DNA from: Didymodactylos carnosus
Taxonomy: Eukaryota; Rotifera; Eurotatoria; Philodinida; Philodinidae
Length of the DNA stretch: 21,142 nucleotides
Reading direction: 5' to 3'
Assembly (NCBI GenBank): GCA_905250885.1
Contig: CAJNOQ010003174.1
Coordinates: 1-21,142 of the forward strand
Notes under the pieces: generated by a model
Told to the model about the DNA's origin: nothing
Databases searched by the model: none
The model's input: the letters and a program-made list of their open reading frames with translations, nothing else
Part shown: piece by piece, positions 1 through 8,148 of the stretch
Numbering within the stretch: the first letter of the stretch is position 1
Layout: each line of letters starts with the position of its first letter
Program-made: the position numbers and the translations under genes

Positions 1-120
1 TCAATGGAGAAAAAGCAGTTTTGGATACTCTCCAAAACTGGTCTTTCCCCAAGCCAGATACAAATGATTCAGATGTTTTAACTACATTTAAATAATTTAT
101 TCATGATGGAATAACAGCTG
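1..120 (-). repeat. Arm of a perfect 120-bp inverted repeat (partner 17745-17864)
   Basis: Reading base by base, 1-120 is the exact reverse complement of 17745-17864, with no mismatch. The inner edge is CAGCTG in both arms, and the flanking sequences differ immediately beyond it. The outer edge coincides with the window start, so the repeat may extend further upstream. Its identity is unknown. At the right-hand copy it abuts the truncated repeat unit B, which suggests it is the end of an inserted or rearranged segment. Confidence 0.95.
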
Positions 121-146
121 TACGTGTGATTCCACGCGAACATTCA

Positions 147-1247
147 TGTTGACAGTAGGTATGCACCGGGTCAAGTTACCGGAAAATTAAAGTCTGTTTT
201 TTTCTGATGGGTGTTACTCTCAGGGTTCCATATTAAAGAGGATCCCTCACGCTTATATTATTTTGTAGGTTAACTTCATTTTACACATTACGGAAGTAAT
301 CTGAACTCTTACATCGCTTAGTTGACGTAAAAATAATTTTGTTTTGCACTTAGAGTAAGACACTTTCGATTCCGGATAAGGGGTGTTCTACCGAAATCAA
401 AAATGTCTTACCCTAACGAGAGCACCTCTCGAGGTTATAAATCGCTTTTTGATCGAAATCTAATGGGTTATAGGTTATCGACCATGCTGATTCCGAATAT
501 GATTATGGAAGCTGCCCATAGCCGTTAAAAGATACGGTTTTCGCGAAAATTAGTTTACAAGAGACTCTAAAAGATAACCAAAACCTGTCTTAACGAGACA
601 TAATTGTAACCGGCAAATTTCTGGTTAAAACGAGACATCTCCCAGCTCTACACGACCTTTCTTTGCAAAGTTATAGAATTTACGAGAAAGCCCTAAATTA
701 ATTTCTTCCTTTTTGTGTAGCTCTGAGCGTTTAGGACTTTTCTTGTAAATTCTTTAACTTTGCAAAGAAAGGTCGTGTAGAGCTGGGAGATATCTCATTT
801 TAATCAGACATTTTCAGGCTGCAACTATGCCTCCTTCAGAAGGGTTTTGGTTATTCTTTAGAGTTTCGGAAAAGCGGTTTTTCAGAAAAACAGATCTTCG
901 AACGACCTTGGGCAGCTTCCATAATCATATTCGGAATCAGCATGGTCGATAACCTATAACCCATTAGATTTCGATCAAAAAGCGATTTGTGACCTCGAGA
1001 GGTTCCCTCGTAAGTGCAAAACGAAATTTTTCTTATCGTAAGATACTAAGCAACGTAAGAGTTCAGATTACTTCCGTAAAGTGTAAAATGACGTTAACGT
1101 GCAAAATAGTATAAACGTGAGGGATCCTCTTTAATGTGGAGGCCTGAAAATAACACCCATCAGAAAAAACAGACTTTAATTTTCGATTAGCTCCGTTCGA
1201 GTTTTCGGATAACTCAAAGCTCGGTGCATACCTAGTTGACACTACTA
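147..1247. mobile_element. Foldback (long palindromic) element, about 1.1 kb
   Basis: Two long imperfect inverted arms, about 159-697 and 730-1237, face each other across a spacer of about 32 bases (698-729). Both outer ends carry TAGGTATGCACCG next to a GTTGAC/GTCAAC word. The innermost arms (about 631-697 and 730-795) pair especially well. The left arm has about 60 extra bases (near 354-416) that the right arm lacks. No transposase ORF is visible, and the short ORFs here are not coding-like. This structure is typical of foldback or MITE-type non-autonomous DNA transposons. No clear target-site duplication was found, so the superfamily is not assigned. Confidence 0.8.
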
Positions 1248-1423
1248 TGCCCAAGGTTTAAAAAATTGGAGAAATTCAATCATTTATATGGAATAACACT
1301 GATGGGTTATTAGAAGAAATGTAATAAATAAATTCAACGATTAGTCTATTAACAGCATTAGATGATTTTTACTATCGGTACCTGTAAGTAATGATGATGA
1401 AGATAGCAAGGATGTTGATGTGA
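1248..1423. other. Spacer between foldback and TIR element, possible eroded hAT sequence
   Basis: A short stretch with stops in all frames. Near 1390-1423 one frame reads an acidic DDEDSKDVDV segment. In hAT transposases an acidic stretch often precedes the C-terminal dimerisation region, and such a region follows at 3115 after the intervening TIR element. A split hAT gene is possible but rests on very little. Confidence 0.25.
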
Positions 1424-3102
1424 CAGCGTGGTGTCATGACTTATATCTCGAACGGGATACAATCCCGACCGGTCTATACGATATATCTCGATTGGACTAC
1501 AAATCCTGATCGGGACAATTTGTATAGCCCAATCGGTCTATATAATCAATCATTCCTTTGTTTTGGCCTCCACTTAACAACTGAATAAAACACGGACAAT
1601 GCCATTCGAAAGAGGATTCAAAATTGATTCAGACTCCATGGTGGTCGGCTATTTGTATCGCTTGAACTACTGCATAAAAATCCGATCAAAAATCACGTAT
1701 TTTCATCACGACATAAAATATATCCGGTTTTTGATATTATTTTTAAAAACTTCCGTTTTGGCCAAAAATAAAAGCTGATTTCTGGAATTCAAGGCCGCTA
1801 TCGGATAGGGCACTTAAAACTGCATGTGAATTCATGAATCTCCAAAGTATTGGATGACGATAACCTAATATTCATTTCAAAATACAGTATCCGTGGCTAT
1901 TTTTCGAATAACTTCAGAACTAAGAGAGATAGAGACCTGCAGTTTTCAACGTTTTGTAGAGGAAGCTTTACTGCATCTTTTGATATATGGGAGCTTTTAC
2001 GAATTGGATTTCCAGGCGGTGTGCCTGACATGTGAAAAAAGAAGAGGTTGCAGGTACCGAAGCTAAAACAATTTTTTTCACTCAAGGTACACCACTGAAT
2101 AGCTCAAAGTCCTCCACAAAACTGCGCAACTCCGAGTTTGATACCTATCAGTCTGTCGGATCCACGATAATTTTGCTGTGACATATCTATCTCGGTCCGA
2201 TTAGGTCTGACAACCTTAGAACCATCTCCAAACATGGGTTATCAACAATGATAAATCTCATAGCCAAGTTAGTTTTCAAAATAAAATGGAAGACCGAGTG
2301 AAAACCTATAGTAGGTCAAATAATCCATTTTTGATTATTTCCATCAAATATTAAAAAATTCATAACTCGTTCAAAACCCATCCAGAGACTACTTCAGAAT
2401 ACCAACATATACTTTATTTTATCTGTAGTGTACTGTAAAGCTCAGTAAATGTTTTAAAACCCAACAGAAAACAAAATAGAGTATATGTTGATATTCTGAA
2501 GTAGTCTGGATGGGTTTTGAACGAGTTATGAATTTTTTAATGTTTGATGGAAATAATCAAAAATGGATTATTTGACCTACTATATATTTTCACTCGGTTC
2601 TTCCATTATATTTTGAAAACTGACACGGCCATGAGATTGATAACCCATGTGTGGAGATGTTTCTAAGGTTGTCACACCTAATCGGACCGAGCAAAATTAC
2701 CGTGGATCCGACAGACTGATAGGTATCAAACTCGGAGTTGCGTAGTGTTGTAGAGGACGTTGAGCTATTCAGCGGTGTACTTTAAGTGAAAATATTATAT
2801 ATATATATTGGAGAGCCTTGAGATCGTAGCTGAGAATACTAATATTCTAGAATGATTATTTTACATGTTATTACTTTAGTTTACTGAAAGAAACTTTTAT
2901 ACCTTACGATTAGTGGATGATCATATTTACTCTCAATACTTTTTTGAACATGTTTAGTAATACACCTCGAAGGAAATACAACGTCATCTCGATTCGAATC
3001 TTGATTATATCCCGATTGAGATATGTATCCCGTTCAGGATAAACTCTATACGCTGATCAGGATAAATACCCGCTTCGGGATATAAGTCATGACATCGCAC
3101 TG
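1424..3102. mobile_element. TIR element (1.68 kb) with nested palindrome
   Basis: The ends are matching inverted repeats of the form CAGYGYGRTGTCATGAC followed by TTATATC (left 1424-1448, right 3078-3102). Subterminal zones on both sides (about 1440-1545 and 3000-3085) repeat short words such as CGGGATA and TCCCGAT, as seen in transposase-binding subterminal repeats of cut-and-paste transposons. The interior contains the palindrome 2076-2792, an (AT)n run near 2797-2808 and no credible ORF. The element is therefore non-autonomous. I could not find a clear target-site duplication. It lies immediately before a hAT C-terminal remnant. Confidence 0.65.
2076..2792. repeat. Long inverted repeat (0.7-kb palindrome) nested in the TIR element
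   Basis: Arms of about 2076-2425 and 2465-2792 are reverse complements along nearly their whole length, with a spacer of about 39 bases. The outer ends read TTTTCACT and AGTGAAAA, and both arms share the GGATCC-containing core near 2158 and 2704. The arms differ by scattered substitutions, so they are not an assembly mirror artefact. This may be a second foldback element inserted into the TIR element, or an integral part of it. A diverged related piece lies at about 16655-16750. Confidence 0.8.
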
Positions 3103-3114
3103 TATAACTGAAAA

Positions 3115-3297
3115 GAGGTGGAGAAATATGTAAATGAAGTAAAAACTGCTGATGGTACGACGTTTGATTAGCATCATGGTTTTTATATTGGAAAACAAAA
3201 ATATCAAGTATATCCAACGTTGGCAAAATTGTTAAAAAAGAATTTATTATAACAGCAGAACGTCTGTTTTCCAGTACTGGTTTTACGGTTAAGAGGG
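3115..3297 (+). pseudogene. hAT transposase C-terminal dimerisation region, broken
   Basis: One frame reads EVEKYVNE at 3115, then FYIGKQKYQVYPTLAKLLKK. After a one-base frame change it continues FIITAERLFSSTGFTVKR. This matches the conserved end of hAT-superfamily transposases (a W/Y plus basic residues, YPTLAKLAK, then the SERLFS...G motif), where the protein dimerises. An in-frame TAG lies after TTFD near 3169, and a frame change lies in the A-rich run near 3233-3242. The stretch between FIIT and AERLFS is shorter than in relatives. It is a dead fragment with no N-terminal or catalytic part nearby in the same orientation. A stray low-complexity match is unlikely because a second copy (3838-4016, minus) shows the same motif order. 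Confidence 0.7.
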
Positions 3298-3837
3298 GGA
3301 GAGGAGAGCGTGCCCCTCGGTCTCAGTCGATCAGTAATCAAAAACTAACCCAATTTACCTCAACACGACTACTAACACGACCTCAAGTGGTAAGAAATCT
3401 TCCTTCGTCCTTTTTACTTTTAGAGCAAGTACAAAAAATTCGATTTCTGTTGTGGAATTTTTTCCAAAATGAAAATTCTAATCGGCTCACAGTACGAGGA
3501 ATTTTATGACGCATCTTTCTGTTATTATTATAATGCATTATATTTCTGAAATCGCACGCAAGGTGTTAAAATAGTACTTTTTAGTAGCAAAAAGGCACTA
3601 TAATGATATAATCTTTTTGCTCTGAGAGTAGTCATTCAATCGTCAAAAAGATTTCAGGCTATATGCAAATCGATCTGCTCTATTGAACTATAAAAGAATC
3701 ATCCACAAACCTTTACTTTGAAATTTATTTAAAATTTTATACCAACAGGTGACCTTTAGAGGCATACAACTCATAAAAGACATAATTCTGTTAAAACGAC
3801 TTCGTTCGCAGAAAACATTTCAGGGTATAAGCAGTTT
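3298..3837. other. Spacer between two facing hAT remnants
   Basis: No gene is recognised. The sequence holds AT-rich runs and one member (3426-3468) of a 43-base direct repeat whose other member is at 4159-4201, about 83 percent alike by eye. Two short related segments begin TTTCAGG near 3652 and 3819. The plus-strand frame following the hAT remnant stays open to about 3508, but its translation has no recognisable content. Confidence 0.5.
3426..3468 (+). repeat. Direct repeat copy 1 (partner 4159-4201)
   Basis: A 43-base AT-rich segment with TACAAAAAATT followed by GTGGAATTTTTT and CCAAA recurs in the same orientation at 4159-4201, with about seven differences. The two copies lie outside the facing hAT remnants, one on each side of the 3838-4016 copy. 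They may mark a duplicated flank, but the low complexity limits certainty. Confidence 0.5.
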
Positions 3838-4016
3838 CAACTTGTTTGTCTCAACCGTTTTCTAGTAATGGTAAAACCAGTACTAGAAAACAGACGTTCT
3901 ACTGACGTATGCGCAGCTAGTATACAATAAATTTTCTTTTTCCAATTTTGGTCAACGTTGGATACACCTGATATTTTGTTTTTCGATACAGTAAAATATG
4001 ATATTCATAAAAAGGA
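3838..4016 (-). pseudogene. hAT transposase C-terminal dimerisation region, broken (minus strand)
   Basis: On the minus strand one frame reads VYPTLTKIGKRKFIVY and, after a frame change, continues ILAAHTSVERLFSSTG then FTITRKRLRQTS. This is the hAT C-terminal signature: YPxLxK, then A-T-S-x-x-E-R-L-F-S and the basic TRKR segment. The reverse complement resembles the plus-strand fragment at 3115-3297 at the DNA level, for example around the shared TATCCAACGTTG (plus 3209, minus complement 3953). The two therefore form an inverted pair of related hAT 3' ends. The copy is broken by at least one frame change and lacks the rest of the transposase. Confidence 0.7.
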
Positions 4017-4552
4017 CGCGGAAGGGTTTTCGGTCACAGCGGCCTTAAGCAATTCCGGAAAAAAACTATATGACGATGATCAGCATCGAATTCTGAACAA
4101 AATGCTCATTTCATTTCTCAAATTTTTGACTTTCAGTTTTTTCAAAAACTTTACAAAACAAATACAAAAAATTTGACTTTTTTGTGGAATTTTTTTCCAA
4201 ACGACATCGTTCTTCCACGACGTTTTCGTTGTTATGTGTTAATATTTTATATCATTTTAAAAAGTTAAATACAAATCTTTGGGATGTTTTTGGTTTAAAC
4301 CTAGCATCGATCCTTTCGGTGTCGGTTAACCGGTGCATACCTATCCTGATTCTAGAAATTTCGATGAAATCTTTATATACACTGCAACAGACAGCAAACT
4401 CCTTCGGCTATTCAAATCTTTTTTCAGATTTGTTCTTGCTTTTATGGTTGAGGAGAAAAATCAAAAATAAATCGTTTCGATGCTTTTGTCCAGTACTGTC
4501 TTCTAAAGTATTTTCAATTTCTAAAACTACCGATTCTAATAAAAGTCGTTGA
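4017..4552. other. Unassigned AT-rich stretch
   Basis: The longest open frame (4184-4552, plus) starts inside a direct-repeat copy, is rich in Phe, Leu and Ser and resembles no family I know, so I do not call it a gene. The stretch contains the second 43-base direct repeat (4159-4201). Near 4328-4344 it also contains GTGCATACCTATCCT, which resembles the ends of the foldback element at 147-1247. Confidence 0.4.
4159..4201 (+). repeat. Direct repeat copy 2 (partner 3426-3468)
   Basis: Second copy of the 43-base AT-rich segment described at 3426-3468, in the same orientation and about seven bases different. Confidence 0.5.
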
Positions 4553-5003
4553 CCTCCATCAGCAGCAAAAGAAACAGCAACTTCACATGACTTTGTCGTT
4601 GAGAAGAACGTATTAATTTCTCTTGTTAAAGTACGTACCGGTCGAACAAAGTTGGACGAACGTTGGATCGGCCCTTGTTGTATCGTTGAAAAGTCGAGTG
4701 AACAAACATATTTTGTTCAGGATAACATGAGAGAAAAAACGGATTGGCCACACATTTCTCAATTACGTGCAGTTATCAAACGATGGGATCATGTCGTCTA
4801 ATATAACTATCAAAATCCTCTACTGTAACACCGACAATTACAATACCCCCAAGCTGTCTCTCGTACATTACCATTACCACCGGTGACATCGACACACAAC
4901 GAATCAATTTGGACGGCGTGGCAACGTCTTCGATTTGTTGACACGACAGGATAGACAAATCTTTCATTTTTTGATGTCCGGGACGTGCATCTTCGGTGCC
5001 GGG
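4553..5003 (+). pseudogene. Ty3/gypsy-like Pol C-terminus (integrase end), broken
   Basis: The frame open from 4553 to the TAA at 4799-4801 reads FVVEKNVLISLVKVRTGRTK, then LDERWIGPCCIVEKS, then TYFVQD and HISQLRAV. This follows the C-terminal integrase pattern of Ty3/gypsy and retroviral Pol (V-G-D-x-V-L, K-L-x-x-R-W-x-G-P-Y-x-I-V, then x-H-x-x-x-L-K). The P-Y of the GPY motif is CC here. The same frame continues with coding character through stops at about 4826 and 4955, reading for example SIWTAWQRLRFVDT, up to the polypurine tract. The sequence is thus the last part of a Pol gene with several stop codons. Everything upstream (gag, protease, RT, RNase H) is missing. It is contiguous with the LTR at 5009, which supports the assignment. 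Confidence 0.75.
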
Positions 5004-5008
5004 GAAGG
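4997..5008 (+). promoter_or_regulatory. Polypurine tract before the LTR
   Basis: The purine-rich GGGGAAGG sits directly before TGTTATG at 5009. In LTR retrotransposons the plus-strand primer (polypurine tract) abuts the 3' LTR, and here it comes about 200 bases after the integrase remnant, as expected. Confidence 0.55.
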
Positions 5009-5222
5009 TGTTATGACCCGTATGTCCCAGATGCACTCATAATATAAAATCATGTTATTGCGCAACTCATGCTTCATCATGAGATTTTCCTAACTCTTTC
5101 TGTCCTTGCGCAACTACTGTGAAACTGTTGTAAAGCTCTTGCTCAACTTTTGTACTATACATAGCCGTTCACTTTCTTCAAATAAACATAGAGTGGGAGT
5201 TAGATTTCACAATCATTCATCA
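5009..5222 (+). repeat. 3' LTR of the gypsy-like element, right end uncertain
   Basis: The segment starts TGTTATG immediately after a polypurine tract and carries TTGCGCAA near 5054 and 5106, a TATA-like TACTATACATAG near 5154 and AATAAA at 5181-5186. The same TGTTATG start, paired TTGCGCAA words and late AATAAA occur in the solo LTR at 16864-17224, so the two belong to related families. No TAACA end is visible. The right boundary is set at the last plausible CA and may be wrong, or the LTR may be truncated. The small ORF in it is not coding. Confidence 0.55.
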
Positions 5223-5333
5223 TTTCCTTTATTTTTACGATTTACGGAAGTAGATAATCTTGGAATACACTGGATGGAAATAAACCGTAGTTTTAAATTT
5301 AACGGTTTTTACTTTTAAAAAACTTTAAGCTAG

Positions 5334-5717
5334 ATGAGTGAGGATGCGTCAAATAACACGTCAAGGTCTCTCTTGGCTACAAAGTGGTGAAAATTCGAAG
5401 TCTCTGGTCGTTCGGGTTCTAGAGTTATTCGTTATATTAAGAATTCAACAAATCAGAGAGTACAGAGTCCATGGTTTTTATCGACGGTTGAAAAGTTATT
5501 TGAAAAATACGCATATACCAATAATAGTTATCTAAAAAACAGAGAATAAAGCAAATAATGACAAAAAAAGGAAGAGTTAGTAGGAATAACTCATATACAC
5601 AACAACAAAAACAATTCAACAGATTTTGTGTACTTCAAGCCTGTAAAAGGTAAAAATAAAGGAAGTGACATATGCTACGATGAAAAACGAGAACTTTTTG
5701 CTAACTTATCTACATAA
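5334..5717 (+). pseudogene. Possible hAT-type N-terminus with eroded BED zinc finger
   Basis: A single frame starting at ATG 5334 reads MSEDASNNTSRSLLATKW, a TGA, then RVIRYIKNSTNQRV and FLSTVEKLFEKYAY. After further stops (TAA at 5547 and others) it continues TDFVYFKPVKGKNKG, then SDICYDEKRELFANLST to TAA 5715. The latter resembles the start of a BED finger as found in hAT transposases (aromatic Y-F, basic stretch, then C-x-x-C), but only one of the expected cysteines remains. Codon-like quality across several stops in one frame argues for a decayed gene. I cannot name a close relative, and an unrelated bdelloid gene remnant is possible. Confidence 0.35.
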
Positions 5718-6250
5718 GTCAATAACGAAGTGAAAAATGAAAGTGCTTTAAATACTACTAAAACAAGAGCACTTACTAAAATAAGAGCAATGTTAATATT
5801 ATTATAAAACCTGAAACGTTTTGCTTTTTCATCTTACTTTTATTATTTCTCTAAACTTAAATATGTCGACCTCCTCCAAGCAACCTTGCTACCTACCAAC
5901 AAAACGATTCAAATAACAATGTCGAAGATTTTACTCTAATATGGCTTGATTCTAATGTAAACCAAACTGGCGAAGAAGAAACAAAGAAAATCTCAATTAT
6001 GACAGATTATCAATTTCATCAAAACATTTAACGAATCTGACACATGCATCAAATACATAAAATCTATAACAAATGAAAAAATATTTATCATTATATCCGG
6101 TTCATTAGGTGAAAAAGTTGTATCAATGATACATGATTTATCCCAAATCCAATCGATTTATATTTATTATCTTGATACGAATAGACATCGACAATGGATT
6201 AAACCATATAAAAAAGTTCACAATGTTGTCGATAATAAAGACGATTTGTT

Positions 6251-6685
6251 AATATTATTGATTTAACATCAATAAGTATATTTAATCATACAGCTAATTT
6301 AAAAGAAAAATCTGTAAAAGATTTAAACAAAGAACAATCAATATTTATATGGTTTCAACTATTAACTGAAATTTTATTACGACTACCGAAAACAGAATTA
6401 GCTAAAAAGCAAATAATGGATGAAAGTCAATTAAATTACAAAAACAATGATATAGAACAAACAGATATATCTGATTTGTTCACTAATTATAAGCCAAATA
6501 TGGCTGTAGAATGGTATACACGTGATACATTTCTGTTTCGTTTGTTAAACAAAGCATTTTGTATTGAAGATATAGATGTTATGTTTAAATTTCGCTTTTT
6601 TATCGTTGATCTTTATGAGCAGCTATCTAAACTACATTATAATTTTATCTATAACTCAAATCAGGCGATGACAACGATATCTTAA
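6251..6685 (+). CDS. Fragment: region preceding the ART core
   Basis: Open in frame 2, with an internal ATG at 6416 that is probably not a real start, because recognisable sequence continues upstream (IFIWFQLLTEILLRLPKTE). The segment includes VEWYTRDTFLFRLLNKAF and FKFRFFIVDLYEQLSKL. In ART-TPR proteins such a segment leads into the first ART strand with its Tyr-Arg-Gly. The frame ends at TAA 6683-6685, while frame 1 from 6661 supplies DDNDILTFYRGQ. The true reading therefore changes frame between about 6655 and 6675. It is part of the pseudogene 5863-7864. Confidence 0.7.
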   Translation, partial: NIIDLTSISIFNHTANLKEKSVKDLNKEQSIFIWFQLLTEILLRLPKTELAKKQIMDESQLNYKNNDIEQTDISDLFTNYKPNMAVEWYTRDTFLFRLLNKAFCIEDIDVMFKFRFFIVDLYEQLSKLHYNFIYNSNQAMTTIS

Positions 6686-7761
6686 CATTCTACCGTGGAC
6701 AGATGATCTCTCTAGCTGAATTAGAAAAATTCAAAGATAATATCGGTGGACTTTTAGAAATTAATACGTTCTTCTCAACGATAAAGTCAAGTGAAGTTGC
6801 TGTTTCTTTTGCTGGTGATGGAGGTCAACAACCTTTATTAGAATCAGAAATTTTCGAAATTGAAGTAAATAAAAAAGTAATAACAAAATCGTTTGCTAAT
6901 ATTAGACATTGTAGTTTGATGAAATCAGAAGACGAAATACTTTTTTCAATGGGTACTGTGTTTCGTATTGATCTCGTTGAACAGTATACAGACATATTGT
7001 GGTATGTGAAATTGATTCTGAGCAATGACGAAGATAAAAGGTTAAAAATCTTAATTGAACCTTTTAAGAAGGATATTGGAGATTCACCAACCCTGTTGAC
7101 ATTAGGCGAATATTTATGGCAAATGAGTGAATTTGATAAAGCAGAAAAATATTATGAAATTCTACTAAACGAATTACCATCAGATCATGAACTAATTGGA
7201 AAAACTTATAATAAAATAGGACTGCTGTATTATGAAAAAGGCAACTTTCGCCCCAATAATCTTGGACTCGTGTATTACAACCAAGGTGAATTAGCCTTAG
7301 CGCTGAAAAATTATCGAAAAACGGACGAAGTCGAAAAAATTATTTTGCCGTCAAACCACTCAGATCATGCAACAACTCTCTTGAATATTGGAATTGTGTA
7401 TGACAAGCAAGGAAACTATCCATTAGCATTAAAGTATCTTGAGGAAGCATTGGAAATAATGAAAAATACGCTGCCAGAAAATCATCCACAAACTGCTCTC
7501 GTGCACAACGATCTAAGTGCTGTATATCGTAAAAATGATCAATTAAAACTAGCTCTGCAATATTTACAAAAAGCGCTTGAAATTCGATTAATATCCTTAC
7601 TACCTAATCATCCCTGGCTTTGTCTCCCTTATAATGAACTTGGTTTAACTTATACTGCACGGGGTAATCATGTAGAAGCAATGAAAAAAATATCAATATG
7701 CTTTAGATATCTGTTTAACAACTTTACCAGTCGATCATCTATATCGAGGAATAACTTATAA
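6661..7761 (+). CDS. Fragment: ART catalytic core and TPR array
   Basis: The longest open piece of the disrupted gene. Frame 1 is open from 6661, and the ATG at 6703 lies inside the domain just after FYRGQ. ART features: the Arg of YRGQ, FFST (STS-like, with the second Ser replaced by Ile) at residues 23-26 from the ATG, the FANI strand, and E-D-E at residues 76-78 before ILFSMGTVFRI, which fits the catalytic E-x-E of arginine-specific R-S-E ARTs. TPRs of the 42-residue kinesin-light-chain type follow from about 7087, with repeated Y/L-x-x-G-x-x-Y and LPxNHP spacers. One repeat looks fused: YYEKGNF runs directly into RPNNLGLVYY near 7240-7260, as if about one repeat were lost in frame. The frame is lost in an A7 run at 7684-7690. 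Confidence 0.75.
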   Translation, partial: SGDDNDILTFYRGQMISLAELEKFKDNIGGLLEINTFFSTIKSSEVAVSFAGDGGQQPLLESEIFEIEVNKKVITKSFANIRHCSLMKSEDEILFSMGTVFRIDLVEQYTDILWYVKLILSNDEDKRLKILIEPFKKDIGDSPTLLTLGEYLWQMSEFDKAEKYYEILLNELPSDHELIGKTYNKIGLLYYEKGNFRPNNLGLVYYNQGELALALKNYRKTDEVEKIILPSNHSDHATTLLNIGIVYDKQGNYPLALKYLEEALEIMKNTLPENHPQTALVHNDLSAVYRKNDQLKLALQYLQKALEIRLISLLPNHPWLCLPYNELGLTYTARGNHVEAMKKISICFRYLFNNFTSRSSISRNNL

Positions 7762-7864
7762 TAACACAGGAGAATGTTACGCTGATATTGGCGATCATTC
7801 GGATGCTCTCGTTTATTATAAGAAAGGACTTCAAGTTAGAATTTCAAAAAACGACAAAACTTAG
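7685..7864 (+). CDS. Fragment: last TPR after the A7 frame change
   Basis: Frame 2 resumes the TPR register right after the A7 run and reads QYALDICLTTLPVDHLYRG, then YNNTGECYADIGDHSDALVY and YYKKGLQVRI, stopping at TAG 7862-7864. Removing one A from the run would join it to the preceding frame, so a homopolymer indel (real or a read error) explains the break. The spacing to the previous repeat is that of a normal 42-residue unit. Confidence 0.7.
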   Translation, partial: KKYQYALDICLTTLPVDHLYRGITYNNTGECYADIGDHSDALVYYKKGLQVRISKNDKT

Positions 7865-8148
7865 ATTGATATCACTACAAACAGCATACAGTCCGAATGA
7901 TGTTACAACACTTTTAAATCTTATCGAAAAAGAAACATGACTTGCCCTGTATCAAAAAGAAAAAACAAAAAATAATCTCGTTTCATATAGCACATTCCAC
8001 CCACACACATGAGAAAACGAAAATTACAAGCCCGAAATTTTCATTTTCCAGGTTTTAAGAAATTTTTTACATTATATTTTTTTGATATATCATAATGCTA
8101 CTTTTTTATATTATATACTATTGATACGCGATGTTGAAGATATTGTGG
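7865..8148. other. 3' flank of the ART-TPR locus
   Basis: Frame 3 stays open to the TGA at 7938-7940 (SPNDVTTLLNLIEKET) and may be the displaced tail of the TPR protein, though this is weak. The rest is AT-rich with no recognised feature. No clear AATAAA is seen close to the stop. Confidence 0.3.

Larger units (their letters stand above)
5863..7864 (+). pseudogene. ART-TPR gene (ADP-ribosyltransferase-like plus TPRs), frame-disrupted
   Basis: Protein-level similarity runs continuously but moves between frames. The ATG at 5863 starts in frame 1. Frame 2 follows to about 6000 (NVEDFTLIWLDSNVNQTG), then frame 3 to about 6262 (SDTCIKYIKSITNEKIF; HRQWIKPYKKVHNVVD). Next comes frame 2 to about 6670 (NYKPNMAVEWYTRDTFLFRL), frame 1 to 7690 (ART core and TPRs) and frame 2 to the TAG at 7862-7864. 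The order is N-terminal region, ART domain, kinesin-light-chain-type TPRs. I recall this architecture from large bdelloid rotifer families whose substrates are unknown. Switch points are short and lack room for introns, so indels (decay or assembly errors) are the likely cause. No upstream promoter is obvious. A further frame (to TGA 7938-7940) may hold the original tail. Confidence 0.8.

Noticed and set aside
1063..1254. 63-codon minus-strand ORF in the foldback arm
   Set aside because: It lies wholly inside a palindromic non-coding arm, and its mirror in the left arm is not open.
4184..4552. 122-codon plus-strand ORF
   Set aside because: AT-rich, Phe/Leu/Ser-heavy translation starting inside a repeat, with no family likeness. 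It happens to share frame with the integrase remnant but shows no Pol motifs.
4776..5036. 86-codon minus-strand ORF
   Set aside because: It lies antisense to the gypsy Pol C-terminus and runs into the LTR. The plus-strand reading matches a known family, so this is a shadow.
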